Made by a program: the position numbers and the translations under genes. Below the pieces are notes generated by a model. That model made no database searches and was not told where the DNA came from. It worked only from the letters and a program-made list of their open reading frames with translations. A stretch of DNA of 64,000 bases from NCBI GenBank assembly GCA_945788625.1, contig CALZMQ010000006.1, positions 56,021-120,020 of the forward strand, read 5' to 3'. Below, one piece after another: positions 8,897 through 18,296 of the stretch (position 1 is its first letter; each line of letters opens with the position of its first letter). The stretch comes from an uncultured Woeseiaceae bacterium. GTDB taxonomy: Bacteria > Pseudomonadota > Gammaproteobacteria > Steroidobacterales > Woeseiaceae.

Positions 8897-9928
8897 ATGA
8901 ACAGCGACCTGATGAATGTACTTGGAGTCCTTATTGCTTTCATAACCGTGATGCTGGTTTTCAGTATCGCGATCACCTCACTGGTCCAGGCAACACAAGG
9001 CCTGTTTCGTTTTCGCGCGAGAAACCTGCAGAAGAGCCTCGCCAATATACTGGACAGCGAAAAGATATCTGACGATCCGAAAAAGGCCGCCATTTCCATA
9101 TTGAATCGATCTGATGGCGCGCTGATATCGGGGCTCTTTAAAATACCTGACAGCTGGCCCAGCCGCTTTTTCGGGCCGCAAGTGTCCTGGATGCACCCTG
9201 ACGATCTCGATCGGGAGCTGCGCAAGAACGAACTCAGTCTCGACGACACGAAGATGGTTGCGGTTTCCGAGAAGTTCCGTAGGACACAGGGGTCGATGTC
9301 CAAGGTGTTCCTGAGGCGTATGCGGATTACAACGCTGGTGTGGGCTTTTGTGGTCGCTTTCTATTACCAGTTGAGCACGCCACAACTGTTCCATGACTTT
9401 TCGACCGATCCGGCGTTGCAGGCACAGGCAGAGGCGACCGGCCGTCATTTGTTGGCAGGGTCCGTAGAGACGCCGGCCGAAACAGGCAACGAACCCTATT
9501 TTCAGCTAGACCCGTGGAGCGCCGGGATGGCCTTTTATTACCTGCCGGTGGACGCTGACGGTGAACCACTGGACTGCAGCGGCGACAACGGGAATCGGAA
9601 AGAGTGCGGTTTTCACTTCAGTTTCATTCAGGGAGCCAACCTTGTCGGCGTTTTCATCACGGTCATGCTATTGAGTCTCGGAGCGCCATTCTGGTTCGAC
9701 ATGCTGAAGAAGGTCGTGAATCTTAAGGACACGCTGGCAAAAGAGACCGACTCAGTGGCCGATGAAGGCGCTGCAGAACCGGACACGACTGCCGGACTGA
9801 ACGACGAGCGAATCGCGCTGCTGCAGGAACGCATGCTGGCTAGCACGAATCCGCTGTTGAAGGCATCGTTGCAAAAGGAAATCAACGATTTGAGATTGGT
9901 GCGGGTCGCGAAAATGACGCCGCCATAG
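8897..9928 (+). CDS. Membrane protein sharing a module with the double patatin
   Basis: 343 residues from the ATG at 8897 (GAGGT upstream; a GTG sits one codon earlier). Three membrane segments are visible: about 8-30, 143-162 and 245-268. After the first comes RFRARNLQKSLANIL, after the second FYYQLSTP, after the third GAPFWFDMLKKVVNLKDTL. The next gene product has matching pieces at its N-terminus in the same order, so the two are paralogous over this module. A 75-residue loop between segments 2 and 3 contains two Cys and should be periplasmic if the N-terminus is outside. The C-terminus is acidic then helical. Function unknown. Confidence 0.8.
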   Translation: MNSDLMNVLGVLIAFITVMLVFSIAITSLVQATQGLFRFRARNLQKSLANILDSEKISDDPKKAAISILNRSDGALISGLFKIPDSWPSRFFGPQVSWMHPDDLDRELRKNELSLDDTKMVAVSEKFRRTQGSMSKVFLRRMRITTLVWAFVVAFYYQLSTPQLFHDFSTDPALQAQAEATGRHLLAGSVETPAETGNEPYFQLDPWSAGMAFYYLPVDADGEPLDCSGDNGNRKECGFHFSFIQGANLVGVFITVMLLSLGAPFWFDMLKKVVNLKDTLAKETDSVADEGAAEPDTTAGLNDERIALLQERMLASTNPLLKASLQKEINDLRLVRVAKMTPP

Positions 9929-9989
9929 TGAAGGATCCATGGCTACGCCAGGGTGAAGCAATACGACGGACAGGCACAAGAGCCGTATC

Positions 9990-12900
9990 ATGACTGACAT
10001 GCTCACAACGATACTCAGTTCGCTTGGCGTCGTAGTTCTGCTTGGTCTCGGCGGACTGGTGCTCACTCGGACGACGGAAGCCGTGTTCGGGCTGCGGTTC
10101 CGAATCCTGCGCAAAGGCCTGGCGGCCGTCTTCTTTCAAACCCGCAAGCCGCACGCGCCGGAATCAACGGCAGAAGCTGACCTGCAGTTCTATTGCCGTA
10201 ACGATGCCGAGCGAGTATTGAACCGCTGCGAACCCGCCACTAACGGCCTCTGGGAACGTCTCGGGCGTATCTTTGCAAGCTCGATCGCGCCGCTGGATCG
10301 TCAGTTCATGAGTGACTCGATTCGCGAGCTGTTCCCCGACCTGAAGCCTGTCGCGCCGATCGTGGTAAATCGATTCGCCCGGCTGTCCGCCAATCTCAAG
10401 GGTCGGCTGCAGCGCACTTCGCAGTCACTGACGTTGCTTTGGGCTGTCGTGATTACGCTGATCTATTACCGGCTACCTGCGGGTTACTGGTATACCGACG
10501 GCGGCGAGCCATCCATTACTGCAGCCGGCCTGGCGGCATCGATTCTCCCGGACACTGCGGGCGACGGTATTGGAGCGCAAGTCGCCACCGTGGGTATAAC
10601 GGCCATCATCGTTGCCGTCGTCGCGAACCTGCTGGGATCGATGCGGGGCGGCCCGGGCGAGCTGGTCACGGGCGCAGAACTCGATGAATCGCCGAGGAGC
10701 GATGCGGAAGAAAGGGGCACCATTGGTCGTGCCAATTGTGCTGTCAGGGCAATCAACTTTGCCGGCGGTGGTTTCGATTCGATCATGCAACTCGGTGTCA
10801 CGCATGCATTGATGACCATCCAGGGACGCGCCCCGGATGCTGTCGTCGGACTGTCTACCGGTGCCATTTCGGCCGCTGCGCTTGCCGAGGTACTGCAGGC
10901 GGGAGAAGAAGCGGAGGCCGCTCATGCCGGCACCATGTGGAAGAACCTTTCTGAAGCGGAGCAGGTCGCTTTGCAGACTGCGCGGTTGGAGGCCAGGGTC
11001 CAACGTTTCAGGGAGTTCGAGAATGCGGCCTACCAGGCCCGCGAACGCCTCTACGATGCGATGACGCCTGACGCCTACCAGATCGACTCGAATGATCCCC
11101 TCGTGCCGCTGGAAACTCCGTTCTTCCAGTCGGGGGAACGTGCCCAACGAGTGGAGTCCCTGAGTACCAAATCGGGGCTGATCCGCCTGTACAACGAATT
11201 CATGAAGCTGAACATCCCGTTTGGCACAATTGTTCGCCTGCTGCGCAGAGTCCTCGGCATACTGGCAGCAGCCGAATTTCCAAAATTCTGGGTCCGATGG
11301 TCCGTTCGTATTCTCGAATTTCAGCGGATATGGTTGTTGATTGGCAGCAATCTCGCCGGCGTCGCCAGGCTTATTCCCGTTTTGGTGCGCCCATTGTTCA
11401 GGAGCGGCGCGAATGTGCGGCCGTTGTCGGCAGGATCGCTGATCTTTCGGTTTCCGATCAATGACCGGGTGCTGCCTGCGCTTACACACGCACTCGTCTT
11501 TGTATTCCTGTTGATATTCTGGTTAGGCGGCAGCTTGTTGCCGCTGGCCCCGGGCCTTGTCGTATTGCTACCGGTATTCTGGGAAAACCCCTGGGCGTGG
11601 TCGATTAGCGCTTTCTACCTTATCGTCGGTGCCCTGGCACTCTTTGCAACTTACAAGTTCGATGCAATCCACTTTAGCGCCGCATTCAGGGATAACGTGC
11701 GCGCGATTGTGCAATTCCTGTGGCTGGTTGTGAAGGACCTTGCGAGCCTGGCTCTCATACTCGCCGGCGTACGACTGTTATACCAACTTGTCACGTACCT
11801 CGTCGCGCGGTACCGCGGCGACAGCTTCCTGGTGGAGAGCGCCGGACAATTCGCATCCAGCGTCGGACTTTGGACGCTCGGCCTGGTAGCAATCGGGGGG
11901 CTGCTGTTCTTCCTGTTGCTGATTGTTATCGCCGCTTCAATAGCCATTGCGAACTTCAATGCATTTCGAAAGCAAGTCCGCGAACGCAGGTCCTTCGGCA
12001 GCAGGTACCTGCAAAGGTTCCTGAAATCCTACAACCTGGATCGCTCGCTGTTTCACCCCTACGACTTGCGATCGTTACTGATCGAACTGTTCGACGGCAC
12101 TTTCTACGGTGGTACACGGTTTTCAGAAGTGGTCAGCGATTCGCTGAAGTATGAAAACAAGCGCTCCAGAAGTCATCCGACTCAGAAAAAGACGGTAGCT
12201 GACTATCACGCCGATCATCATCCGTCGCCCATACATGTCGGTATTGCCGCGGCCAATGTCCTTACCGGCAACCTGGAGACAATTTCGGACAAGGAGTCCG
12301 TCGTAAAATCAATAGAAGCGGCGATGGCGGTCGTGCCGATATTTCCGGCAATGGAAATTGGCGGCTCGATCTATGTCGACGGCACCAATGTGGCAAACGT
12401 ACCAACACGGGCGCTGACGACGTTTCTGCGCGATCGCATCAACAAGCAGTCCGGCGCCGTGCAGATCTACAGTGTGTCGCCACTGCCAATCAGCCAAAAA
12501 ATGCTGCCCGACAAGGAGCAGGGGCCGGAGCCCTACGTGCACCTCTGGGATATCGTGAAGCGCGCTCTGAGCCTCCAGCAATTCAGGGATGCGCAACTCG
12601 AACAAAAACTGACCGAATTCTACACGATGGTCATACCCAACAAGAACGAACAGGGCCAGCCTCAGAACCAGGTCCAGGTGCCGCATGAAAGCGGCCCGAA
12701 GACGTTCAATCGAGCCTGGGTAACGCCAATTGAGCCTAGCGAGCCGCTCAATCTGAACAAGCGGATATTGTTTGCGTCCAAAGAGGAGGCCAGGAAAGTT
12801 GTCGCGCAAACGATTGCCGATGGATGTCGCGCGTCTCTCGAAATGATGATCAGGCCGTCTATCAAGGCCAGGAAAAAGCAAAAGAAAAAGCTGCGCTGCA

Positions 12901-14924
12901 AGCGCATCGTCGCCATGCATCTCGAAGCGCAGGCAGACAGCGCGGATTTAGAGGCGAAAACGTCAACGTTAAGATTGCCCGGTAGCGACGGGAATCTCGG
13001 ACCGGGACTCCGGGAAATTTGCGAGCAGTGTGCGCTCAACCGGGACGCCGGGAAGAAGAAGGACAGGAAACAGGGCTACCTGGAACTCAAGAAAGTGGAG
13101 GTCAAGCGCGCTGCCTGGCCACACGAACGGGCCACTAGCGACCAGTCCCGCGACGACGAAAAAGGTGACGAAGAGAGGGCACAAAAACTCCGCGAACAAC
13201 TAAGGAAACAATACGCGTCGCTCAAAAACTGGCCAAAAGACCAGGGACAGGCGCCAGGATCTGCGGCGACCGGCACTCGCCCGACCATAAACCTGCTGTT
13301 CAGTGGGGGTGTATTTCGCGGCGTGTATCAAATGGGCGTGCTAAACGCTCTCAACGAACTCAGGGTGCAGCCGGACCTGATTGCCGGCGCGTCGATCGGC
13401 TCGATTACGGCGGCAATGGTGGCACGTGTATTTTCCATGGAGCAGGACAAGGATCAGACCACAGACCTCAATGCGATCAGCAAGCCGCTGTGTTATCGAC
13501 AAATCGCCCGGCTGTCTGCCGTCTATCTCGCGGTAGACCGGGTGATTCTGACCGATCGATTCTCTGATTTTGTACGCAACTTGACTATTCGCGCCTCCAG
13601 GATCGGTTTCTCGATGCGGCAAGCCGATCACTTTTTCCGAAAGTACGATCATCCTCGTTCCGGTGAATTCGAAAAGCTGGCACGCACGGTGCTGGCCGGG
13701 CTGGAGAGGGTGTTCTATCTGAATCCCTATCAACTCAACCAACTCGTTCGGTCGATCAGGGACGAGGACGATGCTGCATTCGTCGATGGGCTGCGCGAAT
13801 ACGCGCAGCAATGGCTACAGCACATGAACGTTGGTGTCGAAACGCTGGGCGCCGAGCCGCTACGGCAGCTGATCGAGCATTTTGTCATTCCGCAGAAACA
13901 CAAGCAGCATCCTGAAAGCACGCCGTTCGACGTGTTTTCAGAAAACTCCATGCAGTTCCTGGCGACCGCCACGAATCTGACTCATGGCAAGCTGGAAATC
14001 ATTGGGGATGCCCCGGAACTGGAAAACCACGACTCGTCCGAGACAATGCTGATGGAAGCATTGCTGGTGAGCAGCGCTTTCCCCGGGGTATTTCGCCCGC
14101 GCTGGTCCTGGGATCTTCGTCCGCAGACCAGCCGCAAGGCACAGTACATCGACGGTGGTGTTATGGACAATTTGCCCATCGCGCCCGTGTTTGATTTCCT
14201 GACGGGCGCCGTGGCGGCAGGTCACGTTACCGGCCGGCCAACCAATCCGGACGGGACGAACGCACCGCACCTCATGTTTGCGGCCTCACTCGAAGCCGAG
14301 ACGCCTGATCTCGTCTACAGGGATGAATGGGAGTCATTCAAGAACTACTGGCCTGCCTTGAGCAAGCGAACCAAAGAACTCAAGTACAACACAAAGGCCG
14401 ACATTTACCGCAAAGCGGAAAGGAACCTGCGGGCGATCTATGAAAGCTCGCCCAGGGACTCGAGCGGCGCTGCAATGCACGTGCTGGCCGAACCGATCGA
14501 CGTCGAAGCAATCACCGTCATACCGAAATGGTTGTGCGGAACCTTCGGTTTTCACCCGATGCTGAATTTTCGACGCAAACGACAGGCGATGAGTATTGCG
14601 CACGGCTGTGCGACGACGCTGCTGCGCTTCGCGAACATCGAGGACGAGTACCTGACCGGGTGGGGCATCGACAAGCGCCGGCTTCCGCTACACAAGACGA
14701 TAGGCGAAGCCGCAGCCGATTGGGAAACGAGGAAGAAGGAGGCGCAGGCGGGTAGCTGCTGGCTGCGTCCCGGTATCCGATGCCCGTACGCAGAACCGCA
14801 GCTCGATGCTCTCAACACCGAATTGACAAAGCGAGACGACGAGGACCTGATCGATGACACTACGACCAGGGAACTGGCATCGATCTACAAGTACTGCACG
14901 AAGTTAACGACACACCAACCGTAG
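9990..14924 (+). CDS. Giant membrane protein with two patatin-like phospholipase domains
   Basis: 1644 residues. Segment 1-240 is a three-helix membrane module paralogous to the previous gene product. Patatin site A: GGGFDS oxyanion-type loop, GLSTG (Ser289), then four or so membrane helices (about 494-650) and finally VDGTNVANVP (Asp797), so the Ser-Asp pair is split by a membrane bundle and DGG/DGA is replaced by DGT. A basic, Lys-rich linker follows (about 945-1080). Patatin site B: SGGVFRG, GASIG (Ser1135) and YIDGGVMDNLPI (Asp1388), a textbook set. Patatins are Ser-Asp lipid acyl hydrolases. B looks active; A may be active or a sensor. Nothing this large and double is typical of bacterial patatins (300-400 residues). 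Confidence 0.88.
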   Translation: MTDMLTTILSSLGVVVLLGLGGLVLTRTTEAVFGLRFRILRKGLAAVFFQTRKPHAPESTAEADLQFYCRNDAERVLNRCEPATNGLWERLGRIFASSIAPLDRQFMSDSIRELFPDLKPVAPIVVNRFARLSANLKGRLQRTSQSLTLLWAVVITLIYYRLPAGYWYTDGGEPSITAAGLAASILPDTAGDGIGAQVATVGITAIIVAVVANLLGSMRGGPGELVTGAELDESPRSDAEERGTIGRANCAVRAINFAGGGFDSIMQLGVTHALMTIQGRAPDAVVGLSTGAISAAALAEVLQAGEEAEAAHAGTMWKNLSEAEQVALQTARLEARVQRFREFENAAYQARERLYDAMTPDAYQIDSNDPLVPLETPFFQSGERAQRVESLSTKSGLIRLYNEFMKLNIPFGTIVRLLRRVLGILAAAEFPKFWVRWSVRILEFQRIWLLIGSNLAGVARLIPVLVRPLFRSGANVRPLSAGSLIFRFPINDRVLPALTHALVFVFLLIFWLGGSLLPLAPGLVVLLPVFWENPWAWSISAFYLIVGALALFATYKFDAIHFSAAFRDNVRAIVQFLWLVVKDLASLALILAGVRLLYQLVTYLVARYRGDSFLVESAGQFASSVGLWTLGLVAIGGLLFFLLLIVIAASIAIANFNAFRKQVRERRSFGSRYLQRFLKSYNLDRSLFHPYDLRSLLIELFDGTFYGGTRFSEVVSDSLKYENKRSRSHPTQKKTVADYHADHHPSPIHVGIAAANVLTGNLETISDKESVVKSIEAAMAVVPIFPAMEIGGSIYVDGTNVANVPTRALTTFLRDRINKQSGAVQIYSVSPLPISQKMLPDKEQGPEPYVHLWDIVKRALSLQQFRDAQLEQKLTEFYTMVIPNKNEQGQPQNQVQVPHESGPKTFNRAWVTPIEPSEPLNLNKRILFASKEEARKVVAQTIADGCRASLEMMIRPSIKARKKQKKKLRCKRIVAMHLEAQADSADLEAKTSTLRLPGSDGNLGPGLREICEQCALNRDAGKKKDRKQGYLELKKVEVKRAAWPHERATSDQSRDDEKGDEERAQKLREQLRKQYASLKNWPKDQGQAPGSAATGTRPTINLLFSGGVFRGVYQMGVLNALNELRVQPDLIAGASIGSITAAMVARVFSMEQDKDQTTDLNAISKPLCYRQIARLSAVYLAVDRVILTDRFSDFVRNLTIRASRIGFSMRQADHFFRKYDHPRSGEFEKLARTVLAGLERVFYLNPYQLNQLVRSIRDEDDAAFVDGLREYAQQWLQHMNVGVETLGAEPLRQLIEHFVIPQKHKQHPESTPFDVFSENSMQFLATATNLTHGKLEIIGDAPELENHDSSETMLMEALLVSSAFPGVFRPRWSWDLRPQTSRKAQYIDGGVMDNLPIAPVFDFLTGAVAAGHVTGRPTNPDGTNAPHLMFAASLEAETPDLVYRDEWESFKNYWPALSKRTKELKYNTKADIYRKAERNLRAIYESSPRDSSGAAMHVLAEPIDVEAITVIPKWLCGTFGFHPMLNFRRKRQAMSIAHGCATTLLRFANIEDEYLTGWGIDKRRLPLHKTIGEAAADWETRKKEAQAGSCWLRPGIRCPYAEPQLDALNTELTKRDDEDLIDDTTTRELASIYKYCTKLTTHQP

Positions 14925-14997
14925 CGCGCTGATTGGCTCAGGACCTCGGTCTCGGCTGGATTTTCTCCAGTTCATCGACTGTTCGTGGCCAGTCTTT

Positions 14998-15852
14998 TTA
15001 CAGCAATCGGGACAGAGCACGATCGGCCAGCAACTTGCCGCCTGTCTGGCAGGCCGGGCAGTAGTTGGTCTCGTTGCTGGCGTAGCGAATCCTCTGTATT
15101 GCCGTGCCGCAAACCGGGCAGGGTTCCTGGTAGCGGCCGTGTGCCGCCATGTCCGGCCGAAACGCGGTGACTTTCGTGGGAAAGGCCTTGCGCGCCTCAC
15201 CGGCAAGCCTGTCCAGCCAAATCTGCAATGTGCGTTGTGTGGCCTCGAAGAGGTTCCGCATTGCATCGTCATCGAGCCGCGAGGTCAGCATGACGGGAGA
15301 CAGCCGCGCCGCGTGCAATATTTCGTCCGAGTAAGCATTGCCGATACCGCTGAGTATGCGCGGGTCCGTAAGTGCTCGCTTCAAAGTACGATTCTCGCGG
15401 CGCATGCGCTCCGCGAACGTGTCGAGGTCGCACTCGAGGACTTCAAGCCCTCCAGGGTCGTGTTCCGATAGCGCGCTGCCACCCTGCACGACATGAAGGG
15501 ATGCGCGTTTCCTGGTACCCGCCTCGGTGACGACAAGCGTGCCGCTGCCGAATCGAAAAGTTGCGAGGGTGTTTCGTGTGGGTTTCTTTGCGCGAGAGTC
15601 CACGTCCTGCCACTGAAATCGCCCCGCGACCATCAAGTGAATCACTAACCAGTAGTCGCCGGTGAGGCCGATTGCAATTCGCTTGCCGAGTCGCCGAAGG
15701 TCCGTGACCGTGCGGCCACGAACGTCATCGAGCGGCGGCAGGGCAGAGCGGAGGAAGAAAGGGCTCAGTAAAGTCACTTCCTCCAGCGCCTGGCCGGCCA
15801 GGCGTTGCTCCAGGGCTTCGAGGTAGGCACAGATGTCGGGTAGCTCGGGCAT
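14998..15852 (-). CDS. Fpg/Nei-family DNA glycosylase
   Basis: 284 residues. The N-terminus MPELPD supplies the catalytic Pro (after Met removal) and Glu; the body carries the family's helix-two-turn-helix region with GIGNAYSDEILHAA, and the C-terminus a zinc finger CPVCG...CPACQ. The enzyme excises oxidised bases and nicks the strand (bifunctional AP lyase). The pattern is nearer to Fpg than to Nei, although the sixth residue is Asp rather than Glu; substrate preference cannot be settled. It lies between the patatin operon (convergent) and the sensor trio (divergent), so it may simply be a bystander of the block. The gene is of normal length and complete. Confidence 0.9.
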   Translation of the reverse strand: MPELPDICAYLEALEQRLAGQALEEVTLLSPFFLRSALPPLDDVRGRTVTDLRRLGKRIAIGLTGDYWLVIHLMVAGRFQWQDVDSRAKKPTRNTLATFRFGSGTLVVTEAGTRKRASLHVVQGGSALSEHDPGGLEVLECDLDTFAERMRRENRTLKRALTDPRILSGIGNAYSDEILHAARLSPVMLTSRLDDDAMRNLFEATQRTLQIWLDRLAGEARKAFPTKVTAFRPDMAAHGRYQEPCPVCGTAIQRIRYASNETNYCPACQTGGKLLADRALSRLL

Positions 15853-16020
15853 AGGCTATGTCGGAAGGCTGGTATCGAAGCGAGTGTACAGGCACCGTTG
15901 TGCTTTGCATTTATGAGATTTTTGTACTATATGTGGCAGGCCGGGAAAAGAACAACTCGAACGTAGCCAATATCGTGAGAAAGCACTGAGACGGCGCCAT
16001 GATCCGTACAGAGATTCATA

Positions 16021-17823
16021 TTGAGCGGCAATAACGAGAAGCCCAATGCCGAGTGGGTTCTCGCGTCCGAGTTGCTGGATATCGCGGGCCGGCAATCGAC
16101 CGATGCGGCGCAAGCTATCCTCGAATTGCTGTCGAAACACTTCAAGCTCAAGGCAGCCACGTTTTTCAGTTTCGATCCTCTCGGCGATACGCAGACCATA
16201 CGAGCGCAAACCGGTCTCGACTGGGACTCGTGGTCGGCATTCCAGATTCCCATGACCACGCCGGCCGGCGATGCGATTCGCACCGGCGAGATTGTCGTTC
16301 ATTACGACATTGCGAAGGTAGACACCTACGTCAACAAGGAGCTTTGCCGGAAGCACAAACTGCAGTGCTACATTGCCACTCCCATTCCACATTTCCCGTT
16401 ACCCGACAAGACCCTCGAGACTGACTCCATCAAATGGTCGGGTGCCGTTTGCCTGTACCCCGACGATGCCGCTGAACTCGATAAAGCAAGGGACGTGATG
16501 GAAAATGTCGCTCCTGTGATCGGGAGGATTTACTCGCTGGCCGTTGTTCACGACCAGGCGATGATACGTCGCAAGATCACCGAAGAAGCGTTCTCGTCAG
16601 GCGATACAAACAGCTTCATGCACAAGTCGCTCCAGGTGCTCAAGGACAACTGGAAAATTGAGGCCGGGTCGATCTTCCTCCAGGATGACCGCAACAAGTA
16701 CCTGTACATGCGGGCCACAACCGGGCTGGATTACGACTGCTCGCGGGGTTTGCGCGGCGATCTGAAAACCAAGCGCAAGGACGATATCTATTACCGCCTC
16801 GATGAAACGTCCAATTCGACCGTCAAATGCTTCTTACAAAGAGAGCCGATAGTGTTTGTTGATAACCCGGACAGGGCAGAAGGCAAGTACGTCGAAAAAG
16901 TCGCCGGTCAACGGAGAGCAACCGTTTTCGTACCGATCTTCGAGCCGCCGTCCCGTAACCAGGCCGCCGCCGATCCTATCGGCATTCTGCGCGTCACCAA
17001 TCGCATGATCGTGCACGACGGCAAACATGAAGTCGGCAGCTTTGCCTGGGAAGATATGGCGTCGATTAATTCCTGGGCCTCGCTGATCGGTGTCGTGGGT
17101 CGCATCATGGAACGCTCGGACCGTTGGCGAAATGACTTCCAACGAACCGTACATGGAGCGAAAGGCACGATTGCATCGGTCATGGCGCATCTGTACACAT
17201 TGCATGATCGCGGTCCCGACATGCCTGAAAAGCTCTCTTTCGTTGTTCCGGACAGCATCAGCCACCTGGAAAACCTGCAATTTCAAATCGACCGGATCGA
17301 GAGCCGGGATCTTGAAGGCAGCGACTTGAAGATCGAACCCGTTCTCGTCTATGCCGACGTGATCGTCCAGGCACGCGACCTGGCCGAGAAGCTCAAGAAT
17401 TCCATGGGCATCCGGCATGTGGAATTCACAGGACTGCACATCGAGCCGCGCACCGTGCCGACCGTGATGGCGTCGCGAGACGGTCTGCTCGTTGTTTTCC
17501 GCAACCTGATCGAGAATTCGATGAAATACTGCGGCGCCAGCCGCATTTGCCGCATCAGCGTTGGCTTCACCGTGCGTGGCGACTACCTTGACGTGTCAAT
17601 CACGGACACTGGAATTGGAATTCGGGAAGCCGACAAACCGAACATATTTGACGAGGGTTTTCGCGGCGACGCGGCCTTTGCGCACGACATACGCGGGACC
17701 GGATACGGATTGTCACAATCGCGCCAACTGATGAACCGGATGGGGGGCGCGTTGAACTTGCATGACACTGCTGAACACACGACGTTTGTCGTCAGCATGC
17801 CTCTGGAGGAGAAGGAAAAATGA
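16021..17823 (+). CDS. Cytoplasmic GAF-domain histidine kinase
   Basis: 600 residues from a TTG start; no membrane segment. Residues 10-180 and 190-365 look like two GAF-type sensor domains (the second has AGSIFLQDD, LYMRATTGLD and a late RATVFVPIF strand). Then a dimerisation helix with probable phospho-His378 in FQRTVHGAKG, and an HATPase with N box NLIENSMKYC, G1 DTGIGI and G2 GTGYGL. The ATG of the next gene overlaps its stop, so kinase and receiver are coupled. The signal is unknown; GAF domains bind small molecules or sense redox state. The TTG has only AGAG upstream, which predicts low expression. The neighbouring patatin block suggests, without proof, a link to membrane state. Confidence 0.85.
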   Translation: MSGNNEKPNAEWVLASELLDIAGRQSTDAAQAILELLSKHFKLKAATFFSFDPLGDTQTIRAQTGLDWDSWSAFQIPMTTPAGDAIRTGEIVVHYDIAKVDTYVNKELCRKHKLQCYIATPIPHFPLPDKTLETDSIKWSGAVCLYPDDAAELDKARDVMENVAPVIGRIYSLAVVHDQAMIRRKITEEAFSSGDTNSFMHKSLQVLKDNWKIEAGSIFLQDDRNKYLYMRATTGLDYDCSRGLRGDLKTKRKDDIYYRLDETSNSTVKCFLQREPIVFVDNPDRAEGKYVEKVAGQRRATVFVPIFEPPSRNQAAADPIGILRVTNRMIVHDGKHEVGSFAWEDMASINSWASLIGVVGRIMERSDRWRNDFQRTVHGAKGTIASVMAHLYTLHDRGPDMPEKLSFVVPDSISHLENLQFQIDRIESRDLEGSDLKIEPVLVYADVIVQARDLAEKLKNSMGIRHVEFTGLHIEPRTVPTVMASRDGLLVVFRNLIENSMKYCGASRICRISVGFTVRGDYLDVSITDTGIGIREADKPNIFDEGFRGDAAFAHDIRGTGYGLSQSRQLMNRMGGALNLHDTAEHTTFVVSMPLEEKEK

Positions 17824-18296
17824 TCTATTTCGTCGATGAGGAAGAGAGCTTTCTGCGCCCGTACGCCGTGGAGATGCAGATGCGCGGCTATGAAACGAAG
17901 CAGATAACGGATGCCGACACGGCGCTGGAAACGCTCACCGCGGAGGATGCGGAAAACGACGTCGAACTGATTCTGTTGGACGTGATGATGCCGGGTCGAG
18001 GTGACGAGACATCCGAGTTCGACAGGAAGTCAACGGACAATTACCTGAAGACCGGGCTTGTGCTGCTGAAGAAACTCGCGGAGAGCGAGGAAAACAAAGA
18101 ACTGTTGAAGAAAACGGTCGTATTTACGATGTCTTCGAAGTCAACTGACCTGTTCGACGAGATCTCTTCGACGAGCAGGAAACTGGGGGTGCCCGTACTC
18201 CGAAAAAGTGACTGGACACGGCCACTGCGCCTTGGTGACGAGCTCGAGGGAATCATGGGGACAATTACTCCGCCGAAACACGAGGCACCGATGTGA
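17820..18296 (+). CDS. Receiver-only response regulator
   Basis: 158 residues. The CheY-type set is present: acidic cluster DEEE near residue 6, LLDVMMPG with phospho-acceptor Asp54, FTMSSK with Thr103 and LRKSDW with Lys129. After Asp54 there is an insertion of about 20 residues (GRGDETSEFDRKSTDNY) not usual in receivers. There is no output domain, so it must act through a partner protein, for example the coiled-coil membrane protein encoded next. It overlaps the kinase gene by ATGA and the following gene by GTGA, an arrangement that predicts co-translation of all three. Confidence 0.85.
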   Translation: MIYFVDEEESFLRPYAVEMQMRGYETKQITDADTALETLTAEDAENDVELILLDVMMPGRGDETSEFDRKSTDNYLKTGLVLLKKLAESEENKELLKKTVVFTMSSKSTDLFDEISSTSRKLGVPVLRKSDWTRPLRLGDELEGIMGTITPPKHEAPM

